From positions 1-64,000 of the forward strand of contig JAYRKY010000008.1 in assembly GCA_041905525.1 (NCBI GenBank): a stretch of DNA of 64,000 nt. Direction: 5' to 3'. The notes below the pieces were generated by a model that did not search any database, was not told the DNA's origin, and saw only the letters and a list, made by a program, of their open reading frames with translations. The translations under genes were made by a program, and so were the position numbers. Of the stretch, positions 32,548 to 41,710 are shown piece after piece; position 1 is the stretch's first letter, and the number at the start of each line of letters is the position of its first letter. This stretch comes from SHVO01 sp041905525 (GTDB lineage Bacteria; Pseudomonadota; Alphaproteobacteria; Rhodospirillales; Rhodospirillaceae).

Positions 32548-33933
32548 GTGAGCGCTGTCGACGGATCCTCGGGCAAGCTATGGCTCCTCGCCGCCGCGCT
32601 AGCCGTGTCCTTCGGGATGGGCACGCCGGCCGGGGCGGCCGACGACGAGCCGTCAATGGCGACGCCTGCGGGAATCACGCTGGTTAAGGAGCGCTCGGGT
32701 GGCCGGCGCTCGGCGCAAAACGTTTTTCGGCTGGGCGATGAGCATGGAATGAAGGTCTACGCCCGACACGATCGAACCACCATTTGCGATCAGGCGTGCA
32801 TGAAGGGATGGCGTCCTTTGCCCGTTCTGAAGGGAGCTGCGCCATACGGGGATTGGACGATTGTCACCTTCGACGCTGGGATCAATCAATGGGCCTATAA
32901 AGGAGAACCGCTCTTCACCCACGAGGGGGATCCGCCCTACGAAGACTTGAGTGAAGCCGCCGACGATGCGCGGATCGCGGAAGATTTCGCGGACGTGGTG
33001 GCCTCGGTAAGGGCAAGCATACGGCCCAAAGAAAGCGATGGTACCGCCGCTGGGCAGAAAGGACCTCAGCCACAGGGGGGGACTTCATCGCCGGTCGATC
33101 TCCAAAGCTGGGATCTCGTCGTTTATGAGCCGGAAGCGATCACGGCGCCTCCCGGCATATCGGTCGCGCAAATCTCCAACGCTTTCGGCGAGGGCTTTGT
33201 GGATCGCCGGGGGATGACGATTTATCTCTACCGCGGCAAAGCGCCGCAAACCAAAAGGGATGGTGGCTGTGATGGCCCTTGCCCGCAATATTGGGCGGCC
33301 GTCGCCGCGCCGGCGCGCGCCGTCCGTGTAGGTGATTTCACGGTTGTGGCCGGAAAGGATGGGACCAGCCAATGGGCCTTCCGAGGAATGCCCCTCTACA
33401 CCTCAACCAAGGATATCGTGCCGGGCCACGCGAATGCCGCCGACGCCGGGCCGCAGTGGCAAATCGGTCTTACCGCGCGTTACTTTATGCCCCCGGCGGT
33501 GTCCGTTCAGATTACCCCGATCGCCGAGGTACTGAGCGTCGATGGCCGCACGCTCTACACGCGCAACCCGTTCATCTATCAGCTCGGCGGGCACAATGTC
33601 CGCGACGGGTTGCCCGGTTCATATGCCGTCGGAAAAAAGCAGGGCATCCACGGCTGCGACACCGAGTGTCTCAAGGAATGGCAGCCTTTCGTTGCCCCTC
33701 CGGAAGCCCGCGCCGGCGGCTTCTGGCAGATCCTGCAGCGGCCCGATGGGCGAAGGCAGTGGGAGTATAAGGGCTATGCCCTCTACACCTACGTTCACGA
33801 TAAGGGCCCGGGCGAGGTGAATGGCAACGACATCTACGACCTCGTCGACGGCGAAGCCCCGGCCCGGTACACCGCCGTAGAAGCGGGTGGATCGACCGGC
33901 GCGGCCCTCTTCTGGCATGTCGCGACCCCGTAA
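32548..33933 (+). CDS. exported protein with three COG4315-type repeats
   Basis: A 461-residue protein. I place the start at the GTG at 32548, right after CGGAGG, 11 bp beyond the previous stop. The signal peptide is LLAAALAVSFGMGTPAGA. Three repeats follow the pattern of secreted repeat proteins with a Tyr-x-aromatic motif: MKVYARHDRTTICDQACMKG, MTIYLYRGKAPQTKRDGGCD and a last one reaching LYTYVHDKGPGEV. Each repeat contains a Cys pair in the C-x2-3-C region and a Trp-Ala-Tyr/Phe-x-Gly stretch. Members usually occur singly in lipoproteins; three in tandem is uncommon. It is the last gene of the operon that begins at 28308 and may be a haem or copper-site helper. Confidence 0.7.
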   Translation: MSAVDGSSGKLWLLAAALAVSFGMGTPAGAADDEPSMATPAGITLVKERSGGRRSAQNVFRLGDEHGMKVYARHDRTTICDQACMKGWRPLPVLKGAAPYGDWTIVTFDAGINQWAYKGEPLFTHEGDPPYEDLSEAADDARIAEDFADVVASVRASIRPKESDGTAAGQKGPQPQGGTSSPVDLQSWDLVVYEPEAITAPPGISVAQISNAFGEGFVDRRGMTIYLYRGKAPQTKRDGGCDGPCPQYWAAVAAPARAVRVGDFTVVAGKDGTSQWAFRGMPLYTSTKDIVPGHANAADAGPQWQIGLTARYFMPPAVSVQITPIAEVLSVDGRTLYTRNPFIYQLGGHNVRDGLPGSYAVGKKQGIHGCDTECLKEWQPFVAPPEARAGGFWQILQRPDGRRQWEYKGYALYTYVHDKGPGEVNGNDIYDLVDGEAPARYTAVEAGGSTGAALFWHVATP

Positions 33934-34392
33934 GGATCGGTCCGCGCCGAGCTGCGCTCTGGTCTCCGCCGCGCGATAGATTCTTTCGCAGAGGGTAGTC
34001 AAAGACGAACGCCGCTCCCCTGTTGGAAAGGCTTCCTGCGCTGCACATAACGAGTGTTGTTAACTTCCCTAAACCGTTTTTCAGCGGCTCTCATTTGAGT
34101 CCGCAGATCAACGCCAAATCTCGCGAAGGACGGCTCGTCCGATACGATTTTGCGCCGCACACAGAGGCCAAGAGCTCAGCATTTTATTGCGGCGAGGGCC
34201 GGTGCTTTCGAACAGTTTCACCGGTGAAAGTGACACTTCGGCTAATTCTGCCAGCAATCCAGGCGCACGCTCCATTGCAGTAGAGCGTAAGTGGCCCCGA
34301 AGCTGGGCTCCCGCCGGTGGTGGAAGCTCAGGCAGCGTTGCGGGGCGTAATTACGCAGTACGGGGAATCTACTTATATCGGGGGTATCAACT
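33934..34392. other. gene-free region with structured leader B
   Basis: 459 bp between the COG4315-like gene and the TonB receptor. The only notable feature is the conserved segment at 34179-34329. No clear terminator for the upstream operon was seen. Confidence 0.6.
34179..34329 (+). promoter_or_regulatory. conserved structured leader, copy B
   Basis: About 151 nt related to 28108-28254. Pairs include CCGGTG with CACCGG, ACGCTC with GAGCGT, GCCC with GGGC, and GCTCC with GGAAGC (one bulge). It ends 63 nt before the receptor start codon. Compared with copy A, some paired bases change on both sides, which favours RNA structure over a protein site. Confidence 0.5.
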
Positions 34393-36984
34393 ATGAAGCG
34401 GCGTTCACAGGCGGGCTTTCTAGCTACGACTTCAATTGCGGCATTGTTGGTCGCTGGCGCGGTGCCGGCGCTGGCGCAGGAGCAACTGGCGCAGGCGCAA
34501 CAAGCGGCCTCCGCCGAGTTGGAAACCATCGTCGTCACCGGCGTCCGCGGAGCGGCGCGCACCGTTGAATCTTCGCCGGTTCCGATCGATGTCTTCCGGT
34601 CCGAGGATCTCCGTTCGGTTCCTTCCAGCGACACGCTCGACATCCTCAAGGCGGTCGTGCCGTCGTTCGCGGTGAACCGCAACGTCAACAGCAACACCGG
34701 CACCTTCATTCGTCCCATCCGCCTGCGCGGATTGTCCGAAGACAAAACCCTTCTCCTGGTAAATTCCAAGCGCCGCCATAAGTCGGCCTCGGTCGGGACG
34801 GCCGGTTCAGGTTCGCAGGGCGCCGACGCCGCGGTGATCCCCGCGATCGCCATCAAATCAGTCGAAGTCCTTCGCGACGGCGCGGCCGCGCAGTATGGCT
34901 CCGACGCGATCGCCGGCGTCATCAACTTCATCTTGAAAGACGCGTCCGAAGGTATCGAGTTTTCGGCGCAAACGGGCCAGTACTACAAGGGCGACGGCTT
35001 CCAGCTGTTGCTGGCCAGCGACGTCGGCTTGCCTGTCGGCGATAGCGGTTTCATCAACGTCTCGGGCCAATTCAACTCCGACAATCGGACGAGCCGCGGG
35101 AAACAGTTCACGAGCATTCCCTTTGACGCGATCTCCTATGCCGCGTCGAACCCGCTCTACGCGTCGTTGGTCGACCTGAGCAATCCCATCCAACGCCAGG
35201 GTGCGCCGGATTCCGAAGCAAAGCGCTTCTTCGTAAACAGTGGATATACGACCTCGGGCGGTATCCAGTTTTACGGCTTTGCGAACTACTCGGACTCGAA
35301 GGCGATCGCGGACGCAAACTACCGCTATCCCGCCGGCGGTCAGCCCGTGCTGGATACGCCGATCCGTCTCGAAACCGGCCGCGTCTTCCGCTTCAACGAG
35401 ATGTTCCCGGCCGGCTATCGCCCGAGCTTCGGCGGCTTTGTCACCGACTATAGCTTTGCCGGTGGCGCGAAAGGCGACTTCTCATTCGGGGGCGGCGACG
35501 CCACTTATGATCTTAGCGCGCGTTACGGCCACGACCGCATCGTCTACAAAGTCTATGATTCGATGAACGCGTCCTATGGACCGGCGCAGGCCCTCACGAA
35601 GCGCAATTTCACGTCCCTCGACTTCCGCGCCGATGAATATTCCTTCAACGGCGATTTTTCGTGGTCGAAGGAAGTCGGGCTGCACGGTCCGCTCGCCCTG
35701 AGTGCCGGTCTTGAATACCGTAACGAAGGCTACACCATCATTTCGACGGAGAAGGCATCGTACGAAGCCGGCATCTTCGCTAACGCCGACCCGTTCGACT
35801 TCTGCACGAACGAAACCGCGGTCGCCAGCCGCACGCTGCGCCCGACGGCGCCGCAAAATCAGGGTATTCAGTGTAACGTCGCGACCGACCCGGTCTATCG
35901 CGTGCTGCCGGCGGGTGCGAACGTGTTCAACGGGATTCCGCCGGAGCTGGCGGGCGAGTTCCGCGCCGACAGTAAGTCGGGTTACGTCGAAGCGGCGGTG
36001 GACGTCACCGACCGTTGGTTTATCGACTTTGCCGGTCGCTACGAGGATTTCAGCAGCTTCGGCGATACGCTGAACGGTAAATTCGCCTCACGTTTCGAAA
36101 TCGCCGACGGTTTCGGGATCCGCGGTTCGGTCGGAACCGGCTTCCGGGCCCCCACGCCGGGCATGCTGAATACAACAGCGGTCTCGATCAGCTCGGTCGA
36201 CGGGGTGTCTTTGCTGGCCGGCATTTTCCCGACCGAGCATCCGGTCTCGAAGTTCCTCGGCGCCTTGCCGCTTAAGCCGGAGAACTCGGTCAACTACTCG
36301 TTGGGCTTTACGGCGAATCCTATCCCCGGATTCACCGTGACCATCGACGGCTACATCATCGACATTACCGATCAGATCTGGTCCACCAGCAATATCCCAG
36401 TGACGCCGGCCATTCAGGCCCAACTCGTCGCCGCGGGTGTTGTCGCGGGCAACAGCATCTCGAACGTCCGCTTCTTCCAGAACGCCTTCAATTCGCGGAC
36501 GAGTGGTTTCGACGTCGTGGCGACCTACGGGTTCAATTGGGACAACGGCCAGCGCACGTCGCTCGTCGGTTCTTTCAATATGAACAAGTACAAGATCCAA
36601 GAAGTTAAGATTGCCGGCCTCTTCAATGCGCAGTCGATCTTCAACTTCGAGAACAACGAGCCGAAGTGGCGCTCGATCCTGACTGCGACCCATGAGATGG
36701 GAGATTTCCAAGTCATGGCGCGCGCCAACATCTTTGGCCCGTACACCCGTCAAAACACGACCACGCCGTTCGCGACGCAACGGCATGGAACGTTGGCGCA
36801 GTTCGACCTCGAAGGTAAGTACACCTACAATGAGCACTACACTTTCACGATCGGTGCCAAGAACATTGGAGACAAGTACCCGGCACCCAACTTGATCAGC
36901 TCGGGTAACGGCAGCATCTACGCCGACGGTGTCGTGGACTTCCAGGGCGGTTTCTACTTCGCCAGAATCGACGTCAAATACTAA
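34393..36984 (+). CDS. TonB-dependent receptor, 863 residues
   Basis: An outer-membrane receptor. The signal peptide is LATTSIAALLVAGAVPALAQ. A Gln/Ala-rich linker leads to the plug, which starts ETIVVTGVRGAARTVESSPV and contains RPIRLRGLSEDKTLLLVN and VEVLRDGAAAQYGSDAIAGV. The rest is the 22-strand barrel, ending with FYFARIDVKY and its terminal aromatic residue as expected for BAM recognition. TonB receptors import large substrates such as metal complexes or polysaccharide fragments. The following gene is a flavin oxidoreductase, so the ligand may be an amine- or polyamine-related compound, but that is inference. A terminator lies right after it. Confidence 0.93.
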   Translation: MKRRSQAGFLATTSIAALLVAGAVPALAQEQLAQAQQAASAELETIVVTGVRGAARTVESSPVPIDVFRSEDLRSVPSSDTLDILKAVVPSFAVNRNVNSNTGTFIRPIRLRGLSEDKTLLLVNSKRRHKSASVGTAGSGSQGADAAVIPAIAIKSVEVLRDGAAAQYGSDAIAGVINFILKDASEGIEFSAQTGQYYKGDGFQLLLASDVGLPVGDSGFINVSGQFNSDNRTSRGKQFTSIPFDAISYAASNPLYASLVDLSNPIQRQGAPDSEAKRFFVNSGYTTSGGIQFYGFANYSDSKAIADANYRYPAGGQPVLDTPIRLETGRVFRFNEMFPAGYRPSFGGFVTDYSFAGGAKGDFSFGGGDATYDLSARYGHDRIVYKVYDSMNASYGPAQALTKRNFTSLDFRADEYSFNGDFSWSKEVGLHGPLALSAGLEYRNEGYTIISTEKASYEAGIFANADPFDFCTNETAVASRTLRPTAPQNQGIQCNVATDPVYRVLPAGANVFNGIPPELAGEFRADSKSGYVEAAVDVTDRWFIDFAGRYEDFSSFGDTLNGKFASRFEIADGFGIRGSVGTGFRAPTPGMLNTTAVSISSVDGVSLLAGIFPTEHPVSKFLGALPLKPENSVNYSLGFTANPIPGFTVTIDGYIIDITDQIWSTSNIPVTPAIQAQLVAAGVVAGNSISNVRFFQNAFNSRTSGFDVVATYGFNWDNGQRTSLVGSFNMNKYKIQEVKIAGLFNAQSIFNFENNEPKWRSILTATHEMGDFQVMARANIFGPYTRQNTTTPFATQRHGTLAQFDLEGKYTYNEHYTFTIGAKNIGDKYPAPNLISSGNGSIYADGVVDFQGGFYFARIDVKY

Positions 36985-36993
36985 GGGTAAACA

Positions 36994-37026
36994 GGGGCGG
37001 GCCGTTTCACGGTCCGCCCTTTTTTT
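36994..37026 (+). terminator. Rho-independent terminator after the TonB receptor
   Basis: GGGCGGGCC and GGTCCGCCC (one G-T pair) form a stem around a 7-base loop, followed by a run of seven T. Confidence 0.85.
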
Positions 37027-37096
37027 GTATCATAGCGACCGTGCGTCAGGGCGAAGGCCTCGGCTCCGCCCTTGCAGTGTCGAGAGGGAGGATGAG

Positions 37097-39079
37097 ATGA
37101 ACGGTGAAGACCGCGACCTCGGCATGGGCCGGGCGATTACCCGGCGTGATTTTGTGCAAGGCGTCGCCGTTGCAACGGCCGGCGCGACGGCCCTTGGCCG
37201 AGCGAATGCGGCTCTTGCGCAAGCGGGCGCGGCAGCGGCCGCCCCGACCCCTGACAATTATCCACCGCTGCGTACCGGCATGCGCGGCGCTCATCCGGGG
37301 GCGTTCGAAGCAGCGCACGACCTGCGCGACGGCGCAAGCTTCGCGTCTCCTGAAGCCACCGGCGAGACCTATGACCTCGTTGTTGTCGGCGGAGGCCTGT
37401 CCGGCTTATCCGCTGCCCACTTCTTCCGCAAACAGAACGGCCCGTCCGCGAAGATTCTCATCCTGGACAATCATGACGACTTCGGCGGGCACGCGAAGCG
37501 CAACGAATTCCTTCACAATGGCCGTCAGCTGATGGCGAACGGTGGCTCGTCCTATCTGGTCGCGCCGCCGCAGTGGACGCCGGATGCAATCAGTCTCCTT
37601 GAAGACATGAATGTCGACTGGAAGAACCCCCGTTACCCACGTCAGCGCGGGTTGCAGACCGACATCAAGCTTGGTCCCGCCACGTACTTCAACAAGGAGT
37701 ACTACGGCCGCGATCAATTGGTGACCGGCGGATCGATCACAAATCCGAGCGCTGAGTATCTCAAGCAGACGCTTCTGACCCCAAAGATGCAGGAAGAAGT
37801 CCTCCGGCTCTACAAGGGCAAGACGGACTATATGGCGGGGATGTCGGCGGACGCGAAATACACCGCCCTGCGTTCGATGACCTACCACGACTATCTGCTC
37901 AAGGTCGCCAAGTTCTCGCCGGAACTGCTGACCTACGCGCGCGGCGCATGGTGTCTGGGCAACGATATGTGCACCGCCTGGTTCGCCTTTTTCCGTTATC
38001 GTCCAGGCTTCGAGGGGCTCGGACTGGAGCGGCCGCATTGGTCGCCGGAAGGCCCGGAGCATGAAGCAAGCGATTACAACTGGGTCTGCGGAAACTCCGA
38101 TCTCGCGCGTCTCATTGTCCGCTCGCTGATCCCGGGCACTCTTCCGGACGGTGACTGGCGCGCGATCCAGCACGAACGTGTCAACTACGCGTTGCTGGAT
38201 CAGCCGTCTGCGATGGCCCGCATTCGGCTCAGCAGCATCGTGACGGGCGTTAAGCACGTCGGTCAGAAGCTACCCCAGTTCGAGCCGGAAGGCCGCGAGG
38301 TTCAGGTCACCTATATCAATGGTGGCCGCCATAAGAGCGTCATCGGGAAGAACGTGGTTCTCGCGTGCATGAACAACATCATTCCGTACTTGTGCCCGGA
38401 CCTCCCGGAGCAACAGAAGACCGCCCTTCACCAGGCGGTGCGTGCGGTCAATCAACAAACGAACGTGATGTTCCGCAATTGGGAAGCCTTTGCAAAGCTC
38501 AAGGTCGCAAACATCGTGTGCCCGAATTCGTTCTTTGGAACGATGAACATGAGCGGCGGAACGCTGGTCAACAACATGATGCAGCCTATTCGCGACCCGT
38601 CGGAGCCGGTGCTGGTCAGCTACAACACCGGCAGTAACTCCGGGGTTCTGTCCAACATGCAGATGGTCAAGGAACTCACGAAGGGGAATCCTCCGCCGGT
38701 GGGTACGCCCAATGATGACCAGTTCCGCATGGTTCGCGCGGGCATGCTCGACACACCTTTCGAATTCTGGGAACGGAAGGTGCGAAGCATGGCCGCCGGC
38801 GCGCTTTCCGGTGGCGGGTTCGATCCCGCCCGCGACATTCTTGCAATCACTGTCAATCGCTGGCCGCATGGCTTTGCCACCGGCCGCAATATGGTGAACG
38901 AGGCGGATGCCTACGATCAGCTGTCGCCGACCGTCATCGCGCGCCAGAAGTTCGGGCGGATCGCCATCTGCAATTCCGATGCGGCTGGAACGAGCCTGGT
39001 CCAGTCGGCCATCGGAGAAGCCTACCGCGCGATCAACGATCTGCGGCCGAAGGCGTATGGATTTTACGAGTTCGTCTAG
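37097..39079 (+). CDS. Tat-exported FAD-dependent oxidoreductase, spermidine dehydrogenase-like
   Basis: A 660-residue protein. I take the ATG at 37097 after GAGGGAGGATG; the longer upstream frame crosses the terminator. A twin-arginine signal is seen (TRRDFVQGVAVATAGATALG). The FAD-binding motif is VVGGGLSGLSAAHFFR at about 94-109, then LDNHDDFGGHAKRNEF. A C-terminal block (GRIAICNSDAAGTSLVQSAI) closes the FAD fold. Size and exported location fit SpdH-type spermidine dehydrogenases, which cut spermidine to 1,3-diaminopropane and 4-aminobutanal. The GABA aminotransferase and succinate-semialdehyde dehydrogenase genes downstream support a polyamine route. Substrate is inferred from context. 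Confidence 0.8.
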   Translation: MNGEDRDLGMGRAITRRDFVQGVAVATAGATALGRANAALAQAGAAAAAPTPDNYPPLRTGMRGAHPGAFEAAHDLRDGASFASPEATGETYDLVVVGGGLSGLSAAHFFRKQNGPSAKILILDNHDDFGGHAKRNEFLHNGRQLMANGGSSYLVAPPQWTPDAISLLEDMNVDWKNPRYPRQRGLQTDIKLGPATYFNKEYYGRDQLVTGGSITNPSAEYLKQTLLTPKMQEEVLRLYKGKTDYMAGMSADAKYTALRSMTYHDYLLKVAKFSPELLTYARGAWCLGNDMCTAWFAFFRYRPGFEGLGLERPHWSPEGPEHEASDYNWVCGNSDLARLIVRSLIPGTLPDGDWRAIQHERVNYALLDQPSAMARIRLSSIVTGVKHVGQKLPQFEPEGREVQVTYINGGRHKSVIGKNVVLACMNNIIPYLCPDLPEQQKTALHQAVRAVNQQTNVMFRNWEAFAKLKVANIVCPNSFFGTMNMSGGTLVNNMMQPIRDPSEPVLVSYNTGSNSGVLSNMQMVKELTKGNPPPVGTPNDDQFRMVRAGMLDTPFEFWERKVRSMAAGALSGGGFDPARDILAITVNRWPHGFATGRNMVNEADAYDQLSPTVIARQKFGRIAICNSDAAGTSLVQSAIGEAYRAINDLRPKAYGFYEFV

Positions 39080-39104
39080 CGGATCGAGAGAAAAGCCAAA
39101 GATT

Positions 39105-39137
39105 AGCCCCGGCGCTGGATAGCGCCGGGGCTTTTTC
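39105..39137. terminator. bidirectional terminator between flavoprotein and GABA aminotransferase
   Basis: AGCCCCGGCGCT and AGCGCCGGGGCT form a perfect 12-bp stem around a GGAT loop. The plus side is followed by a T-rich tail, and the convergent gene ends at 39139, so it serves both. Confidence 0.85.
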
Positions 39138-39138
39138 T

Positions 39139-40407
39139 TTAGGCCCGCTCGAGCGCGTCGCCCAGAATTTTCAGAGCTTCGTCGATCTGCGCTTCGGTCG
39201 CCACAAGCGGAGCGAGGAAACGGATCGCATTGCGGTGAACGCCGCACTTGATGATGAGAAGGCCCCCTTTACGCGCTTCCTCAACGATCCGTTGGGCACG
39301 ATTTGCGTCGGGACCTTTACTGGCCCGATCCGTGACGATCTCGATAGCCAGCATAAAGCCGAGGCCACGCACCTCCCCGATGAAGGCATGTTTCTGCTGC
39401 AGCCGGTTCAGGCCGTCGGCAAGACGCGCCGCAAGCTTTTCGCCGCGCGCGATGAGATCCTCTTTTTCAAAGGCCTCCAGCACGGCCAACGCTGCGGCAC
39501 AGGCAAGGCCGTTACCGCCGTAGGTGCCCCCTAAGCCGCCGGGCAACGGCGCTTCCATGATTGCCGCCTTGCCGACGACGCCGGACAACGGAAGCCCGCC
39601 CGCCAGGCTTTTCGCCACGGTGACGAGGTCAGGATCGATCCCGGAATGCTGGAACGCGAACATCTTACCGGTGCGTCCGAACCCGGTCTGGATTTCGTCA
39701 ACGATCAGGACGATGCCGTGTTTTTTCGTGATCTCGCGCAGCGCGACCATGAAATCCTTGGGTGCCGGGAGGAAACCGCCGTCGCCTTGCACCGGCTCGA
39801 TGAGAATAGCGGCGACACGATCGGGCATGACGTCGGTCGCGAACACTTCGTCCAGCGCCGCGAGAGCATCCGCCGTCGTGACGCCATGGTAGGCGTTGGG
39901 GAAGGGGACATGGAAGATCTCTGGCGCGAAGGGCCCAAAGTTCTGTTTGTACGGCTGGCTCATCCCGGTCAGGGAGACGCCGAGAAGCGTGCGTCCATGG
40001 AATCCGCCGCGAAAGGCGATCACGGCGGGGCGGTTGGTATGGCCACGGGCAATCTTAACTGCATTTTCTACCGCCTCCGCCCCGGAGGTGAAGAACACGC
40101 TCTTATAGCCGTCCCCGACGAGGGTGTTCAGCTTCTCCGCAAGATCGATATAGGGCTCATACGCCAGAACCTGGAACGCGGCGTGCGAAAGATCTTCCAC
40201 CTGCTTCTTTACGGCGGCAACCACGCGGGGATGATTGTGGCCTACATTCAGCACGCCGATCCCGCCAACGAAATCCAGGTAGCGATGGCCGTCAACATCC
40301 CAGAGCTCCGCGCCCTGCGCGCGGGCGGCCACAACGGGATGGGCTGTCAGGACACCGCGCGCGATGTTCTTCTCACGGCGGGCTAATACGGCAGATGTCT
40401 TTGTCAC
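39139..40407 (-). CDS. gabT: 4-aminobutyrate aminotransferase
   Basis: A 422-residue class III aminotransferase. The PLP lysine lies in TVAKSLAGGLPLSGVVG. Other class III blocks are FTSGAEAVENAVKIARGHT, IVDEIQTGFGRTGKMFAF and EPVQGDGGFLPAPKDFM. Length and motifs match GabT-type enzymes, which move the amino group of GABA to 2-oxoglutarate and give succinate semialdehyde. The succinate-semialdehyde dehydrogenase lies 2.3 kb downstream on the other strand. The gene is convergent with the spermidine dehydrogenase-like gene across a shared terminator. Putrescine or 5-aminovalerate aminotransferase remains possible. Confidence 0.88.
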   Translation of the reverse strand: MTKTSAVLARREKNIARGVLTAHPVVAARAQGAELWDVDGHRYLDFVGGIGVLNVGHNHPRVVAAVKKQVEDLSHAAFQVLAYEPYIDLAEKLNTLVGDGYKSVFFTSGAEAVENAVKIARGHTNRPAVIAFRGGFHGRTLLGVSLTGMSQPYKQNFGPFAPEIFHVPFPNAYHGVTTADALAALDEVFATDVMPDRVAAILIEPVQGDGGFLPAPKDFMVALREITKKHGIVLIVDEIQTGFGRTGKMFAFQHSGIDPDLVTVAKSLAGGLPLSGVVGKAAIMEAPLPGGLGGTYGGNGLACAAALAVLEAFEKEDLIARGEKLAARLADGLNRLQQKHAFIGEVRGLGFMLAIEIVTDRASKGPDANRAQRIVEEARKGGLLIIKCGVHRNAIRFLAPLVATEAQIDEALKILGDALERA

Positions 40408-40446
40408 GGCAGTTCTCCGGAATCTTCAAGGTAGCCAAAGGCTGGG

Positions 40447-40986
40447 TTAGTCCAACTTGTCCCAGCGGCGATAAATGATGGTGGTTTCGCCGTAAGCGTA
40501 GGTCAGCGTCTTCCCATCCTCGGAAAGGGTGTAAACCGCTTCGATCGAGACTTTGCCGTTCCGGCTGACCGTCAAATTGAGCGTCGTCTCGTTGATCTTC
40601 TTGAGGCTGACGACGTTGTACGGAATAGACCCCGCGGCGCTGTGGTATTCGATGCCCGGCGTGCCATCCACTTGGGCCGCCCAGTGCCCGGTCGAATAGG
40701 CGCCGTTTGCGCCGACGGTCATAAAGGTGACCAGTACTCTTCCACCCTCTGTGTAAGCGAAGGTGCGCAGGGCCACGCGCGGTTTGCTGTTTCCGGGATA
40801 TTTCGAGGCCTCGAGATCCGCCTTCCAAGGGCCGATCAGCGCGGCTGGTACATTTTCGCGTGCGTCACGCCGAGCTTCAGGCGCCGCCGGTGTGGATGGC
40901 GCCGAAGCGGCCAGCACCGGGAGCGTCCCCAAGGCGCTCGCCACGAGTCCCGCTGTAAAAGAGAGCCGGAGCAGCATGCGCGACAT
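40447..40986 (-). CDS. hypothetical exported protein, 179 residues
   Basis: I do not recognise a family. The first 26 residues are a signal peptide (MLLRLSFTAGLVASALGTLP, cleaved after VLA). A Ser/Pro/Ala linker follows, then a domain of about 130 residues with beta strands (RVLVTFMTVGANGAYSTGHW; GKTLTYAYGETTIIYRRW) and an ALIGPWKADLEASKYPG segment. This resembles small secreted lipocalin-like domains in alphaproteobacteria, but the similarity is weak. Its start is 152 bp from the divergent tRNA-binding gene. It may be co-transcribed with the downstream gabT. Confidence 0.6.
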   Translation of the reverse strand: MSRMLLRLSFTAGLVASALGTLPVLAASAPSTPAAPEARRDARENVPAALIGPWKADLEASKYPGNSKPRVALRTFAYTEGGRVLVTFMTVGANGAYSTGHWAAQVDGTPGIEYHSAAGSIPYNVVSLKKINETTLNLTVSRNGKVSIEAVYTLSEDGKTLTYAYGETTIIYRRWDKLD

Positions 40987-41040
40987 GGTCGTTTTCCCCC
41001 TGCAATGCGGTTGCGAGTGACCGTATTATGTGGACGGCAA

Positions 41041-41099
41041 GGCGGTACTTTTTGCTGTTGTGGGGGCAAAAGCGGCACTTTTGCTCAATTGGGACAGGC
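41041..41099 (-). other. possible insertion-sequence end remnant
   Basis: CGGTACTTTTTGC (41043-41055) is repeated as CGGCACTTTTGC (41073-41084), followed by AATTGGGACAGGC. On the minus strand this reads like the repeated GTCCC and AAAAGTGCCG words at ends of IS21-type elements. No transposase frame is present. Confidence 0.3.
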
Positions 41100-41138
41100 T
41101 AAGCGAAAGGCAATAAACGCCTTGGAGCGAAGGGGATC

Positions 41139-41474
41139 ATGACCATTACATTCGACGACTTTCTTAAGCTTGATATCCGGTCCGGAACTGTCGTGAAGGC
41201 GGAGCCTTATCCGGAAGCGCGCAAGCCTTCCTTGAAGGTGTGGATCGATTTTGGGCCGGAGATCGGAACGAAAAAGTCGTCCGCCCAGATCACCGCTCAC
41301 TACACCCCTGAAACGATCATCGGCGTTCAGGTCGCCGCGGTCGTCAATTTTCCCCCCAAGCAAATCGGTAAGTTCACCTCCGAGTGCCTGGTCCTGGGTT
41401 TCGCGGATGAAAAAGGTGGGGTCGTTCTCGTGCGCCCAAATATCGCAGTCCCAAACGGCCAGCGCCTGCATTGA
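41139..41474 (+). CDS. csaA: CsaA-type tRNA-binding domain protein
   Basis: A 111-residue protein consisting of one tRNA-binding (OB-fold) domain. The first half holds FLKLDIRSGTVVKAEPYPEA and LKVWIDFGPEIGTKKSSAQI. The second half holds VAAVVNFPPKQIGKFTSECL followed by VLGFADEKGG. This order and length match CsaA, a dimeric chaperone-like protein first linked to protein export in Bacillus. Proteobacterial copies exist with unknown function. It stands alone between the exported protein gene and a HAD gene. Confidence 0.85.
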   Translation: MTITFDDFLKLDIRSGTVVKAEPYPEARKPSLKVWIDFGPEIGTKKSSAQITAHYTPETIIGVQVAAVVNFPPKQIGKFTSECLVLGFADEKGGVVLVRPNIAVPNGQRLH

Positions 41475-41710
41475 TCTGGGGCGGGGGCGACCGAAGTTGC
41501 CGGCCCTTGCGCCCCCAGTCAAAACTCGCAGCAGATTCTACAAGTCGACCGTAAGAGAACGACAAGAACGGCTATTTCGAGAACTCAAAACAGCATTCGG
41601 GTCGCCTAGCCCGCGGATATTCTTGATTCCATGCAGATGGCCGGTGTTACCTGCGGACAGGACTGGCCAACATTCTTGGATCGTTGCCGCATTCTGAAAA
41701 GGATCAGCGC

